DNA of 64,000 nucleotides from an uncultured Pelagibacteraceae bacterium (GTDB lineage Bacteria; Pseudomonadota; Alphaproteobacteria; Pelagibacterales; Pelagibacteraceae): contig CACKZV010000006.1 of assembly GCA_902604795.1 (NCBI GenBank), positions 1 through 64,000 on the forward strand, given 5' to 3'. Positions 43,996 to 52,256 of this stretch are shown here, in pieces. The stretch's first letter is position 1. Each line of letters starts with the position of its first letter. The notes beneath the pieces were generated by a model, which saw only the letters and a list, made by a program, of their open reading frames with translations, did no database searches and was not told the origin of the DNA. The translations under genes and the position numbers were made by a program.

Positions 43996-45279
43996 ATGGA
44001 AAGTATTATTTTACTCGTAGTACTCCTTTTTCTAATTTTATTAGGAGCTCCTATTGGTTTTATATTAATACTTATACCATTTGTTTATATTCTACTAACA
44101 GATGCTGTTCCTCTTGTTTTAATACCTAGTCAAATGTTTACCGCCATTGACTCAGTTCCATTGACCGCGATTGCGTTCTTTATGTTAACGGGTGAATTAA
44201 TGACAAGTGCTACAATTACAGATCGTTTAGTTGCTTTGAGTAGGGCGTTAATTGGACGAATAAAAGGAGGGTTAGCTCAAGTAAATGTACTTGTTAGTAT
44301 GTTTTTTGCTGGCATGAATGGCTCTGTCGTAGCAGATACAGCTACAGTTGGGGCATTAGTTTTACCAGCAATGAAGAAAGCAGGTTATCCTGCTGCATTT
44401 TCAGCTGCGGTTACAGGAGTAAGTTCCACTATTGGAGGAATCATTCCACCTAGTATCATGATGATTGTACTTGCTAACGCAACTGAGATTTCGATTGCAT
44501 CTTTATTTGCAGCAGGGATTGTTCCAGGAATCTTGATTGGAGTTGTGATAATGGTAATCAATCATTATTTTGCAGTTAAATATAACTTCGAGCGTAGCGA
44601 TGAACCATTCTCGGTACGTCGAGCTGGTAAAGAACTATACCGATCTTCATTTGCTCTTTTGATACCTTTGGTTTTAGTAGGTTCAGTAATGGGAGGTGTA
44701 GCATCGGTTGTTGAGGCTGGAGCTATAACTGCTTTGGTTGCTTTATTTACAGGTGTATTTGTTTATCGAACCATCAAATGGAAAGATTGTACCAGCGCTT
44801 TTCGTCGGGCGTTCCGAAATTCAGCAATGGTCTTTATTATAATAGCTGCTTCAGGACCTTTCAGTTGGTTACTCACTTCTCTTGGTGCAATTGGTGATCT
44901 TGAAACCTGGCTATTAGGATTGGCAGATTCACCTATATTATTTGTTTTGGCTTTAATATTATTCATTTTTCTTCTTGGAACGGTAATGGACTCTGCAGTT
45001 AACATTATCATTGTTGGTCCAGTACTAGTAAATGTTATGTCTCAAGCTGGCTTTCCAGAGGTGCAAGCAGCTATGGTTGTAATAGTTGGTTTCTTAATAG
45101 GATCAGTAACACCACCAGTTGGTGTTGCATATTTTACCTCTGCAACAATAGCTCAAGTCCGTCTTGAAAAGGTTGCAATCGCATTAATTCCTTATCTGAT
45201 TGGATTGTTTTTACTTTTATTTTTTATTCTTGTTATACCAGAATTAACAATGTTTCTTCCAAACTTATTGAGTAATTAA
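43996..45279 (+). CDS. dctM: TRAP transporter large membrane subunit
   Basis: A 427-residue protein with about 12-13 helices and the DctM hallmarks: GAPIGFILILIPF at the start, NVLVSMFFAGMNGSVVADTATVGALVLPAM (TRAP signature) near 95-125, and GSVTPPVGVAYFTSA near 375. It is the sodium-driven channel subunit. Eleven of its 12 Arg codons are CGN and none is AGA, while dctP and the surrounding genes use mostly AGA. The order P-M-Q is unusual, since Q normally precedes M. No clear ribosome site is seen. Confidence 0.92.
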   Translation: MESIILLVVLLFLILLGAPIGFILILIPFVYILLTDAVPLVLIPSQMFTAIDSVPLTAIAFFMLTGELMTSATITDRLVALSRALIGRIKGGLAQVNVLVSMFFAGMNGSVVADTATVGALVLPAMKKAGYPAAFSAAVTGVSSTIGGIIPPSIMMIVLANATEISIASLFAAGIVPGILIGVVIMVINHYFAVKYNFERSDEPFSVRRAGKELYRSSFALLIPLVLVGSVMGGVASVVEAGAITALVALFTGVFVYRTIKWKDCTSAFRRAFRNSAMVFIIIAASGPFSWLLTSLGAIGDLETWLLGLADSPILFVLALILFIFLLGTVMDSAVNIIIVGPVLVNVMSQAGFPEVQAAMVVIVGFLIGSVTPPVGVAYFTSATIAQVRLEKVAIALIPYLIGLFLLLFFILVIPELTMFLPNLLSN

Positions 45280-45283
45280 CGAT

Positions 45284-45793
45284 ATGTTAAAATTTTTAAA
45301 CATTATTGACCGTTTTATCCATCGTATGTTGGAGGCTATGTGTTCACTATTGTTGGCTGCTATGGTTGGTTTCACTCTTTATAATGTTACAATGAGATAT
45401 GTATTCAATAACCCTCCTGTTTGGGGTGATTTGTTAACAGTATTAAGTAATATTTGGTTGATGTTTATAGCACTTTCTTTGACAGCCAGAGATAATGAAC
45501 ATGTAGCTTTAAATTTAATTTATGAAAAATTACCAGAAAAAGTTTCTTTATATATACGCCAGTTCTGGAAAATTATGATTATGATAATTGGTGTTGTCCT
45601 AATTATTTATGGAATTGAACTTGTAGAGGGTATGCGAGGGAAGTATTGGGAAATGTGGTATTTTGAAATTAGTATGCAAGGTATTGAGTTCAAAGAGAAT
45701 TATATGCCAAAAAAATACGCAGTTGCAATCCTGCCATTAGCTGGATTTTTGACGACCATTGGTGCTGCAATTGGTTTTTTTAAAAAAGTTTAG
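45284..45793 (+). CDS. dctQ: TRAP transporter small membrane subunit
   Basis: A 169-residue protein with four helices, fitting DctQ: RMLEAMCSLLLAAMVGFTLYNVTMRYVFNNPPVWGDLL, then AARDNEHVAL-like LTARDNEHVALNLIYEKL and two further helices. It partners DctM. It starts 4 bp after dctM and comes last in the operon. Four of six Arg codons are CGN, as in dctM. The gap to the convergent tauC stop is 17 bp. Confidence 0.9.
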   Translation: MLKFLNIIDRFIHRMLEAMCSLLLAAMVGFTLYNVTMRYVFNNPPVWGDLLTVLSNIWLMFIALSLTARDNEHVALNLIYEKLPEKVSLYIRQFWKIMIMIIGVVLIIYGIELVEGMRGKYWEMWYFEISMQGIEFKENYMPKKYAVAILPLAGFLTTIGAAIGFFKKV

Positions 45794-45810
45794 TTCTTAA
45801 AATTTTATTT

Positions 45811-47736
45811 TTAACCTTTGCCTCTCCAAGGAATAGTTTTATCTATTATTTTTCTTAAAGTTATATCAAATAATAATCCTAACATTCCCATAATGAAAAT
45901 TGTTATCCAAATTACTTCATATTGAAAATATTTTTTTGCAACATTTTCAACAAATCCAATACCAGTTGTTCCAGCTAAAAATTCAGCAGCAACCAAAGTT
46001 CCCCAACACATTCCAACAGCGACTCTAATTCCAGTCAATATTTCAGGTAAAGAATTTGGAAATATAACATGTCTTAGTATTTGTCTTTTAGAAGCACCTA
46101 AAGAATGGGCAGCGTGAATTTTAGATAATTGTGTTCCTGATGCCCCAGCTCTTGCTGAAATAATCATAATTGATAGTGAAACCATGAATAACAAAAATAC
46201 TTTTCCAGTATTATCAATTCCAAGTACTGAAATTATAAGAGGAGCCCAAGCAAGTGGAGGTACTGGCCTATATAATTCAATCAAAGGATCAAAGAAACCT
46301 TTAGCAAATCGGTTTAGACCCATAAATAAACCTAAGGGTACACCAACAATTATTCCAAAAACTAATCCTAAAAATACTCTTAAGAACGAGTCCCAGATAT
46401 GGCCATAAGGAACAGGTATCTTGAATAGTTTAAAATCACCCGTAACAACTTTTAAAACTTTACCTTTAAAGTTTTCTTTAACTATCCCCTCGCTTGTATG
46501 AACAGGGTATTCACCAGGCAAAATATCTGCAATCCAGTCAGGCAAAATAAATCCTACAATTGAGCTAACATCGATCATTTCAATCCATAGAAGAGGTATA
46601 TTTTTATATCCAACACTTGGATTAGACATTAAGATGAATTTATTTACTGTGTCTGAAGGTTTAGGTAACCATCTCCCAGAACCTTGTTCCGAGCAACTCG
46701 GTCCACTAGCAACAATTGTTCCAGCTGGAAATAAAACAATATCAATTAATCTAAGACCAGCTTGTTCTTTTTCCTGAAGATCATCAAATTGAATAATCGC
46801 CTTTTGCATTTCATTTAGTGCATTTGGCGGATAAATGCTTGCAAATTCAATTCTTCTTGCAATTTTGACTATATTTTTAGCATAATCTGAGGCAATTTCC
46901 TCATTATCATCTAAACTTTTTCTATATGTTTTAACTTCATCTTTCAGTTCTTTAATTGAACTTTTGAACTGTGGATTGTGATTTCTTAATTTAAAAAATT
47001 TATCATTAATTTTTTTCAGTTCTTCTGCCGCAGCTTGAAATTTTAAACCTTTTGAGGTTTCTGCAACAAACGGAACTTCAATAGTATTTTCTATAGTACC
47101 AGTTCCTGATCTAACTGTTGTTATGCCCCAGTTACCTTGTTCAGATATTGCTTTTAACCGTTCACTTTTTTCAAATTCTGTTTCAAATGGATAATCTTCT
47201 TTTTTAAAATTTGAACTTAATTGTTTAATCTCATTTGTCATTTCACTTATTTTAATTTTAGTATCCATTTCAATTAAATCTTCATTAGTTAATAAAGGAA
47301 TTAATTTTTTTGTTTTATTTATATATCCAACCAAAATTGTTTTTTGTTGATTACTAAGATCTTTAGAATTTTGTATTTCAGCTGTTATTTTTTGAAGATT
47401 TTTATTTTCAATCTTTATGATCGATGTACTTTTAAACTCTCTTTCCTCTATAGGAAATTGATATTTTAATCCTAAAAGTGATTCATTTATTTTAGCAACT
47501 TGACATAATTCATTTGCTGATTTTGGATAAAAACCTTTTGCTATGTCCCAAGAGTAATAAAGCCATACTAGTAGTATTGCAGCACTTCCAACAATAACCC
47601 AATGAGTTCCACCTTTAGCTCTTTCAGGATTTCCAAATACAGCATCAACTTTCTCAGTTTGTATTAATCTTCTGCCGTACATAATGCATCCAATTATGGA
47701 TACAAATATAAGTATGGTTATTATTTGAGTTAACAT
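45811..47736 (-). CDS. tauC: Taurine/sulfonate-type ABC permease with long N-terminal extension
   Basis: A 641-residue protein, more than twice the length of TauC/SsuC. The last 200 residues are the permease: VPYGHIWDSFLRVFLGLVFG, the LYRPVPPLAWAPLII segment and the ATPase loop IHAAHSLGASKRQILRHVIFP. The N-terminus has two helices (about 1-20 and 46-65). Then come about 330 mostly charged, helix-rich residues that include heptad-like stretches and one CSEQGSG Cys, and probably lie in the periplasm. The function of that part is unknown; it may act in docking or sensing. It is the last gene of tauA-tauB-tauC, 0 bp after tauB. Confidence 0.87.
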   Translation of the reverse strand: MLTQIITILIFVSIIGCIMYGRRLIQTEKVDAVFGNPERAKGGTHWVIVGSAAILLVWLYYSWDIAKGFYPKSANELCQVAKINESLLGLKYQFPIEEREFKSTSIIKIENKNLQKITAEIQNSKDLSNQQKTILVGYINKTKKLIPLLTNEDLIEMDTKIKISEMTNEIKQLSSNFKKEDYPFETEFEKSERLKAISEQGNWGITTVRSGTGTIENTIEVPFVAETSKGLKFQAAAEELKKINDKFFKLRNHNPQFKSSIKELKDEVKTYRKSLDDNEEIASDYAKNIVKIARRIEFASIYPPNALNEMQKAIIQFDDLQEKEQAGLRLIDIVLFPAGTIVASGPSCSEQGSGRWLPKPSDTVNKFILMSNPSVGYKNIPLLWIEMIDVSSIVGFILPDWIADILPGEYPVHTSEGIVKENFKGKVLKVVTGDFKLFKIPVPYGHIWDSFLRVFLGLVFGIIVGVPLGLFMGLNRFAKGFFDPLIELYRPVPPLAWAPLIISVLGIDNTGKVFLLFMVSLSIMIISARAGASGTQLSKIHAAHSLGASKRQILRHVIFPNSLPEILTGIRVAVGMCWGTLVAAEFLAGTTGIGFVENVAKKYFQYEVIWITIFIMGMLGLLFDITLRKIIDKTIPWRGKG

Positions 47737-48534
47737 TTAGTTTTCTTTTCCCATAATTTCTTCTTCCATATTCCAAATCATGGATAAAATTTCTTCACGC
47801 TTAGATGAAAATTCTTTATTTTTTTTAATTTCTCTTAAATCTTCCTTTAAACCCATTTCTGCAAAAGGTAGATTGTATTCTTTATGTATCCTTCCTGGTC
47901 TTGGCGCCATTACATATAGTCTTTCACCAAGTAATAACGCTTCCTCAACAGAGTGAGTAATTAAGATGATAGTTTTTCCTGTCTCTTTCCAAATTTTAAG
48001 AACCAAAGATTGCATCTTTTCTCTAGTTAATGCGTCTAGTGCGCCTAATGGCTCATCCATTAATATTAAATCAGGATCATTTATTAGACATCTGGCAAGA
48101 GCCACTCTTTGCTGCATTCCACCTGATAATTGGTAGGTAGGAGTATTACCAAATCCTTTTAAGCCAACAATTTCTAGCCATTCATCCACTCTTTTAGCAG
48201 TTTTTATTGGATCTTCTTTTTTCATCCTAAGTCCAAAATCAACATTTTCAGCAACTGTTAACCACTCAAATAAAGCTCCTTGTTGGAAAACCATCCCTCT
48301 TTCAACTCCTGGACCATTAATTTCGTTTCCAGCCAAAACAATAGAGCCTGAAGTAGGTCTCAAAAACCCTGCAGCAATATTTAAAAGAGTAGTTTTTCCA
48401 CATCCTGAAGGACCAAGAACAGTGAGAAGTTCTCCTTTTTTTAAAGTAAAATTTACATCCTTTAATGCGTGAACAGTTTCTCCTTTGGGAGTTTTAAAAA
48501 TCATATTTAAATCTTTGGAAACTAAGTCACTCAT
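47737..48534 (-). CDS. tauB: Taurine/sulfonate-type ABC ATPase
   Basis: A 265-residue ATPase of the nitrate/sulfonate/taurine group: Walker A GPSGCGKTTLLN near 40-51, LSGGMQQRVALARCLINDPDLILMDEPLGALDALTRE with signature and Walker B near 136-175, and TIILITHSVEEALLLGERLYVM. The GERLYVMAPRPGRIHKE end is typical of TauB/SsuB. It powers import by tauC with the binding protein tauA. Confidence 0.92.
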   Translation of the reverse strand: MSDLVSKDLNMIFKTPKGETVHALKDVNFTLKKGELLTVLGPSGCGKTTLLNIAAGFLRPTSGSIVLAGNEINGPGVERGMVFQQGALFEWLTVAENVDFGLRMKKEDPIKTAKRVDEWLEIVGLKGFGNTPTYQLSGGMQQRVALARCLINDPDLILMDEPLGALDALTREKMQSLVLKIWKETGKTIILITHSVEEALLLGERLYVMAPRPGRIHKEYNLPFAEMGLKEDLREIKKNKEFSSKREEILSMIWNMEEEIMGKEN

Positions 48535-48565
48535 AGAAACTTTATATAAAACTTATATTAAAAAA

Positions 48566-48593
48566 AATAGGCGCTAAATAATTAGCGCCTATT
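48566..48593 (-). terminator. Intrinsic terminator-like stem-loop between tauA and tauB
   Basis: On the minus transcript, aataggcgctaa and ttagcgcctatt form a perfect 12-bp, GC-rich stem with a 4-base loop, directly followed by seven U. This is a proper intrinsic terminator inside an operon, so tauBC would be expressed only by read-through or a second promoter. Confidence 0.82.
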
Positions 48594-48615
48594 AAATTTG
48601 TTTTACTCTTTAATA

Positions 48616-49557
48616 TTATAAAGGTAAAAAACTAGTATCAACGGCACCTCCTGGAGTTCCCATACCTTTTAGGAATCCATCAAGATTACCGCTCTCCATT
48701 GACTGTTTAGTCTCTTCTGGAGTAAGAAATTTAAATCCACTTAAAGTTTCTTTCATATCAGCAACTTTCATTTCTGAAGCTTTTGACATTGCGTTCATAT
48801 CGCTTTTACCAGCTCTATATCTGTCATTTGCTTCATGAGTTACTTCTATAAAAGTTCTTAGCATACCTGGATTTTCTTTCATGAATTTGTCAGTTACAGA
48901 TGTGATATCTATACCTAAGATACCTGCATCTCTTGCTTCTTGAACTGTTAATAGTCTAGAACCAACTGCAACTGCAGCTTTGATAGAATTTCCACCAAAT
49001 AAACATGCCATTACAACATCACCACTTACTAATGCAGCAGCTCCTTCTTCAGGATCCATTTGAATTATATCCATTTTACTTCTGTCAGCTCCAACAACTT
49101 TCATACTTTCGTCAAAGACATACTCAGCCATAGTTCCAAGTGGAACAGCAACTTTTTTACCTTCTAATTCAGAACCATTTGCTTTTGTAATTCCAGAAGC
49201 GTTAGATGTAACACAAGTTGTTCCACCCATTCCATATTCCATTGCAATATCAACTAATTTTATAGGTGCATTTGATTTTACAGCATTAATAAAAGGTACT
49301 AAACCCTGAGAATATGAAATATCAATATCCCCAGCTAGCATTGCATCAGTCATGGCTCCACCATTAGTGAAGTTAGTCCATTTTACCGGAACTCCTAGCG
49401 CTTTAGCAAAATTCTTTTTTTGCATGTCCTCTAAATTTGGACTTGGCCATTCTAGAAAGTAAGCAACTCTTACTTCATTTGCAGCAGCATTTGCAGCTGA
49501 AATTGACAAGTTAAGAGCGAATAAACTTCCTAAAATAAAGCTAATTAGTTTCTTCAT
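48616..49557 (-). CDS. tauA: Taurine/sulfonate-type substrate-binding protein
   Basis: A 313-residue periplasmic protein: signal peptide to about 25 (FALNLSISAANAAA), then the NMT1/TauA fold with VRVAYFLEWPSPN-like EVRVAYFLEWPSPN, TNFTNGGAMTDAMLAGDIDISYSQG and VDIAMEYGMGGTTCVT. These match taurine-binding proteins in alphaproteobacteria. It binds a small sulfonate for import by tauBC. Context (aminotransferase and alanine dehydrogenase divergently) supports taurine. It has a good ribosome site (aaggag) and its own stem-loop. Confidence 0.9.
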   Translation of the reverse strand: MKKLISFILGSLFALNLSISAANAAANEVRVAYFLEWPSPNLEDMQKKNFAKALGVPVKWTNFTNGGAMTDAMLAGDIDISYSQGLVPFINAVKSNAPIKLVDIAMEYGMGGTTCVTSNASGITKANGSELEGKKVAVPLGTMAEYVFDESMKVVGADRSKMDIIQMDPEEGAAALVSGDVVMACLFGGNSIKAAVAVGSRLLTVQEARDAGILGIDITSVTDKFMKENPGMLRTFIEVTHEANDRYRAGKSDMNAMSKASEMKVADMKETLSGFKFLTPEETKQSMESGNLDGFLKGMGTPGGAVDTSFLPL

Positions 49558-49605
49558 TTTATCTCCTTAATTAAATTTAATTACTCTTATTTAAGTTCAA
49601 TTTTG

Positions 49606-49611
49606 ATTATA
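49606..49611 (-). promoter_or_regulatory. Likely -10 box of the tauA promoter
   Basis: A perfect tataat on the minus strand 49 bp before the tauA start codon. The -35 region is poor (gtgctt-like at 16 bp spacing), which fits a promoter needing an activator; the candidate operator lies about 47 bp farther upstream. Confidence 0.4.
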
Positions 49612-49657
49612 AGTAAATGTATTTTGTAAGCACGTTAATCCTAGGTGATTTAAAGAT

Positions 49658-49671
49658 GTCTAAAATGGGTT
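49658..49671. promoter_or_regulatory. Candidate operator between tauA and tpa
   Basis: Read on the minus strand this is aacccattttagac, a close match to the two copies in front of the tandem winged-helix regulator gene. It sits in the 230-bp divergent gap, 101 bp from tauA and 117 bp from tpa, and could control both directions. Confidence 0.45.
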
Positions 49672-49787
49672 CAACTTTTGGTTGTATTTTATATTACTTA
49701 ATTACATACTAATAATGCAAAGAAATTATTTTCTATTTTTTTATTTTAGTCTATGAGAAAGTGATAATAACAATTTAAAAATTTTTT

Positions 49788-51131
49788 ATGAGTTCAGAAA
49801 AGCCACAAATACCTAATTCTTTAAATGAGCATTGGATGCCATTCTCCTCAAATAGAGACTTTAAAGCGAACCCAAGGTTAATTGTTGAAGCAAAAGGTGT
49901 TTATTTAAAAAATCATCAAGGTAAGACTCAGATCGATGCAAGTTCTGGATTATTTTGTAATCCATTGGGACATGGTAGAGAAGAAATAATTGAGGCAATC
50001 ACAAAACAATTAAGAACAGTAGACTACGCTCAACCATTCCAACAAGGCTTTGGTGGATCATTTGAATTAGCAACAAGAATTTCAAAACATACACCAGGAA
50101 ATTTAAATAGAATTTTTTATACTATTTGTGGGTCAACTGCAGTTGAAACAGCAATAAAAATTTCAGTAGCTTATCATAAAGCTAGAGGTGAAGGGGAACG
50201 ATTTAGATTTGTAGGAAGAGAAAGAGCTTACCACGGTATGAATATCGGAGCAACCTCAGTCGGCGGAATGATCAACAATGTTAAAACATTTGCTAGTGTA
50301 TTGATGCCGGGTGTTGTTCATATGAGACATACGCATTTACCAGAACATAAATTTATATCAGGCCAACCAGAAACAGGTGTCGAAATTGCTGAAGACTTAG
50401 AAAGAATTTGTACAAACTTTGGATCAGAAAATATTGCAGCATGTATTGTAGAACCAATTGCAGGATCTACAGGAACTCTAGTCCCACCAAAAGGATATTT
50501 ACAAAGACTAAGAGAAATTTGTGATAAGCACGGCATATTATTAATTTTTGATGAAGTTATAACTGGATGGGGAAGAACTGGCTCTCCATTTGCATCACAA
50601 GAATATGGTGTTACACCAGATATTATAACTATGGCAAAAGCTACAACAAATGGAATAAGTCCTTTGGGTGCAGTTGCATGCAAAGAAGAAATCTATGATA
50701 CGGTAATGGATGGATCACCAAAAGGCTCTATAGAATTATTTCATGGTTACACATACTCAGGAATACCTGTTTCTGTTGCAGCAGGCTTAGCTGTTCAAGA
50801 TATATTTGAAAAAGAAGATATATTTAATAGAGCTAAAAATTTAGCACCATATTTCCAAGAGGGTTTGATGTCTTTAAAAGATATAGACGTTGTTGATAAT
50901 ATAAGAGGTTATGGAATGATGGGTGGAATTGATATTAAAATGGATAAAAAACCTGGAGCAGCAGGATTTACATGCTTTAAACATTGTTATGATGCTGGAG
51001 TGAATTTTAAAGCAACAGGGGATTGTTTAATTATTGCACCAATGTTTATTTGTGAAAAAAAACATATCGATGAAATAATAGATAAATTAAGAACAGGGAT
51101 TACAAATTATTCAAAAAGCAAAAAAAATTAA
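49788..51131 (+). CDS. tpa: Class III aminotransferase, likely taurine:pyruvate or omega-amino acid:pyruvate type
   Basis: A 447-residue PLP enzyme. The N-terminus LNEHWMPFSSNRDFKANPR is that of omega-amino acid:pyruvate transaminases. Other signs are GLFCNPLGHGREEI, the FDEVITGWGRTG motif with the cofactor Asp, and the Schiff-base Lys in IITMAKATTNGISPLGAV near 284. It would move the amino group of taurine, or beta-alanine, to pyruvate, giving sulfoacetaldehyde and alanine. Location opposite tauABC and 9 bp before alanine dehydrogenase supports taurine. Cytosolic. Confidence 0.88.
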   Translation: MSSEKPQIPNSLNEHWMPFSSNRDFKANPRLIVEAKGVYLKNHQGKTQIDASSGLFCNPLGHGREEIIEAITKQLRTVDYAQPFQQGFGGSFELATRISKHTPGNLNRIFYTICGSTAVETAIKISVAYHKARGEGERFRFVGRERAYHGMNIGATSVGGMINNVKTFASVLMPGVVHMRHTHLPEHKFISGQPETGVEIAEDLERICTNFGSENIAACIVEPIAGSTGTLVPPKGYLQRLREICDKHGILLIFDEVITGWGRTGSPFASQEYGVTPDIITMAKATTNGISPLGAVACKEEIYDTVMDGSPKGSIELFHGYTYSGIPVSVAAGLAVQDIFEKEDIFNRAKNLAPYFQEGLMSLKDIDVVDNIRGYGMMGGIDIKMDKKPGAAGFTCFKHCYDAGVNFKATGDCLIIAPMFICEKKHIDEIIDKLRTGITNYSKSKKN

Positions 51132-51140
51132 TCCACTTAT

Positions 51141-52256
51141 ATGAAAATAGGTGTTCCAAAAGAAATAAAGTCTCAAGAAAATAGAATTGGCCTTACTCCT
51201 GAAAGTGTAAAAATACTAACCTCAAATGGAAATGAGGTACTAGTAGAAAATAATGGTGGTTTTGAAGCTGGATTTTATAATGAACAATATAAATCTGCAG
51301 GTGCAAAAATTTTAGATAAAGCTGAAGATATTTTTGATGATGCAGAAATAATCGTAAAAGTAAAAGAACCACAACCAAGCGAGGTAAAAATGATTAAAGA
51401 AAATCAAATTGTTTTTACATATTTACACCTAGCGGCTGCAAAAGAACTTACTAAAGGCTTAGTAGACTCTAAATCAGTTTGTATTGCTTATGAAACGGTT
51501 ACTGACAACAACGGTAGATTACCTTTATTAGCTCCAATGAGTGCAGTTGCTGGAAGAATGTCAGTTCAAGCTGGTGCACATTGCCTTGAAAAAAATCAAA
51601 AGGGGAGAGGACTTCTTTTAGGAGGAGCGCCTGGTGTTGATCCTGGAAATGTAGTGATTTTGGGTGGTGGAGTTGTTGGTGAAAATGCAGCAATTATTGC
51701 TACAGGTATGAAAGCAAAAGTTCATATAGTAGATAAATCAGAGCAAAGACTAAACGAATTATCAAAAAAATTTGGTGATCTTATAATACCAAAATTGAGT
51801 GATGAAACTGATTTAGAAAAATTAATTTCAGAATGTGATTTATTAGTTGGAGGTGTTTTAATACCAGGTGCAGAAGCACCAAAACTTGTCACAAAAAAGA
51901 TGCTTAAAAACATGAAAAGAGGATCAGTAATAGTTGATGTTGCAATAGATCAAGGAGGATGCGTTGAAACAAGTAAACCTACCACATTCGCTGAACCAAC
52001 ATACATTGTAGATGATATTGTTCATTATTGTGTAGCAAATATGCCAGGTGGTGTCCCTAGAACATCAACCATCGCATTAAATAATGCTACGCTTCCTTTT
52101 TTAAACAGAATAGCTAGTGATGGTTATTATAAAGCATTAAAAGATGATCCAAATTTCTTAGCTGGCTTAAATGTCCATAAGGGTGAAGTAACATACAAAG
52201 CAGTTGCAGATGTTTTCGGATATAATTATTTAAGTGCTGGTGAGGCTTTAAATTAA
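51141..52256 (+). CDS. ald: Alanine dehydrogenase
   Basis: A 371-residue NAD-dependent enzyme: MKIGVPKEIKSQENRIGLTPE at the start (substrate Arg and Lys), EPQPSEVKMIKENQIVFTYLHLAA with the catalytic His, GAPGVDPGNVVILGGGVVGENAA with the NAD loop, and YCVANMPGGVPRTSTIALNNATLPF at the end. It deaminates alanine to pyruvate and ammonium, regenerating the acceptor of the upstream aminotransferase. The pair would convert taurine to sulfoacetaldehyde plus free ammonium. It overlaps the tesA stop by 4 bp. Confidence 0.95.
   Translation: MKIGVPKEIKSQENRIGLTPESVKILTSNGNEVLVENNGGFEAGFYNEQYKSAGAKILDKAEDIFDDAEIIVKVKEPQPSEVKMIKENQIVFTYLHLAAAKELTKGLVDSKSVCIAYETVTDNNGRLPLLAPMSAVAGRMSVQAGAHCLEKNQKGRGLLLGGAPGVDPGNVVILGGGVVGENAAIIATGMKAKVHIVDKSEQRLNELSKKFGDLIIPKLSDETDLEKLISECDLLVGGVLIPGAEAPKLVTKKMLKNMKRGSVIVDVAIDQGGCVETSKPTTFAEPTYIVDDIVHYCVANMPGGVPRTSTIALNNATLPFLNRIASDGYYKALKDDPNFLAGLNVHKGEVTYKAVADVFGYNYLSAGEALN

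Noticed and set aside
50318-50683. 121-residue minus-strand frame within the aminotransferase gene
   Set aside because: Shadow frame of a strong class III aminotransferase; no ribosome site or recognisable pattern.
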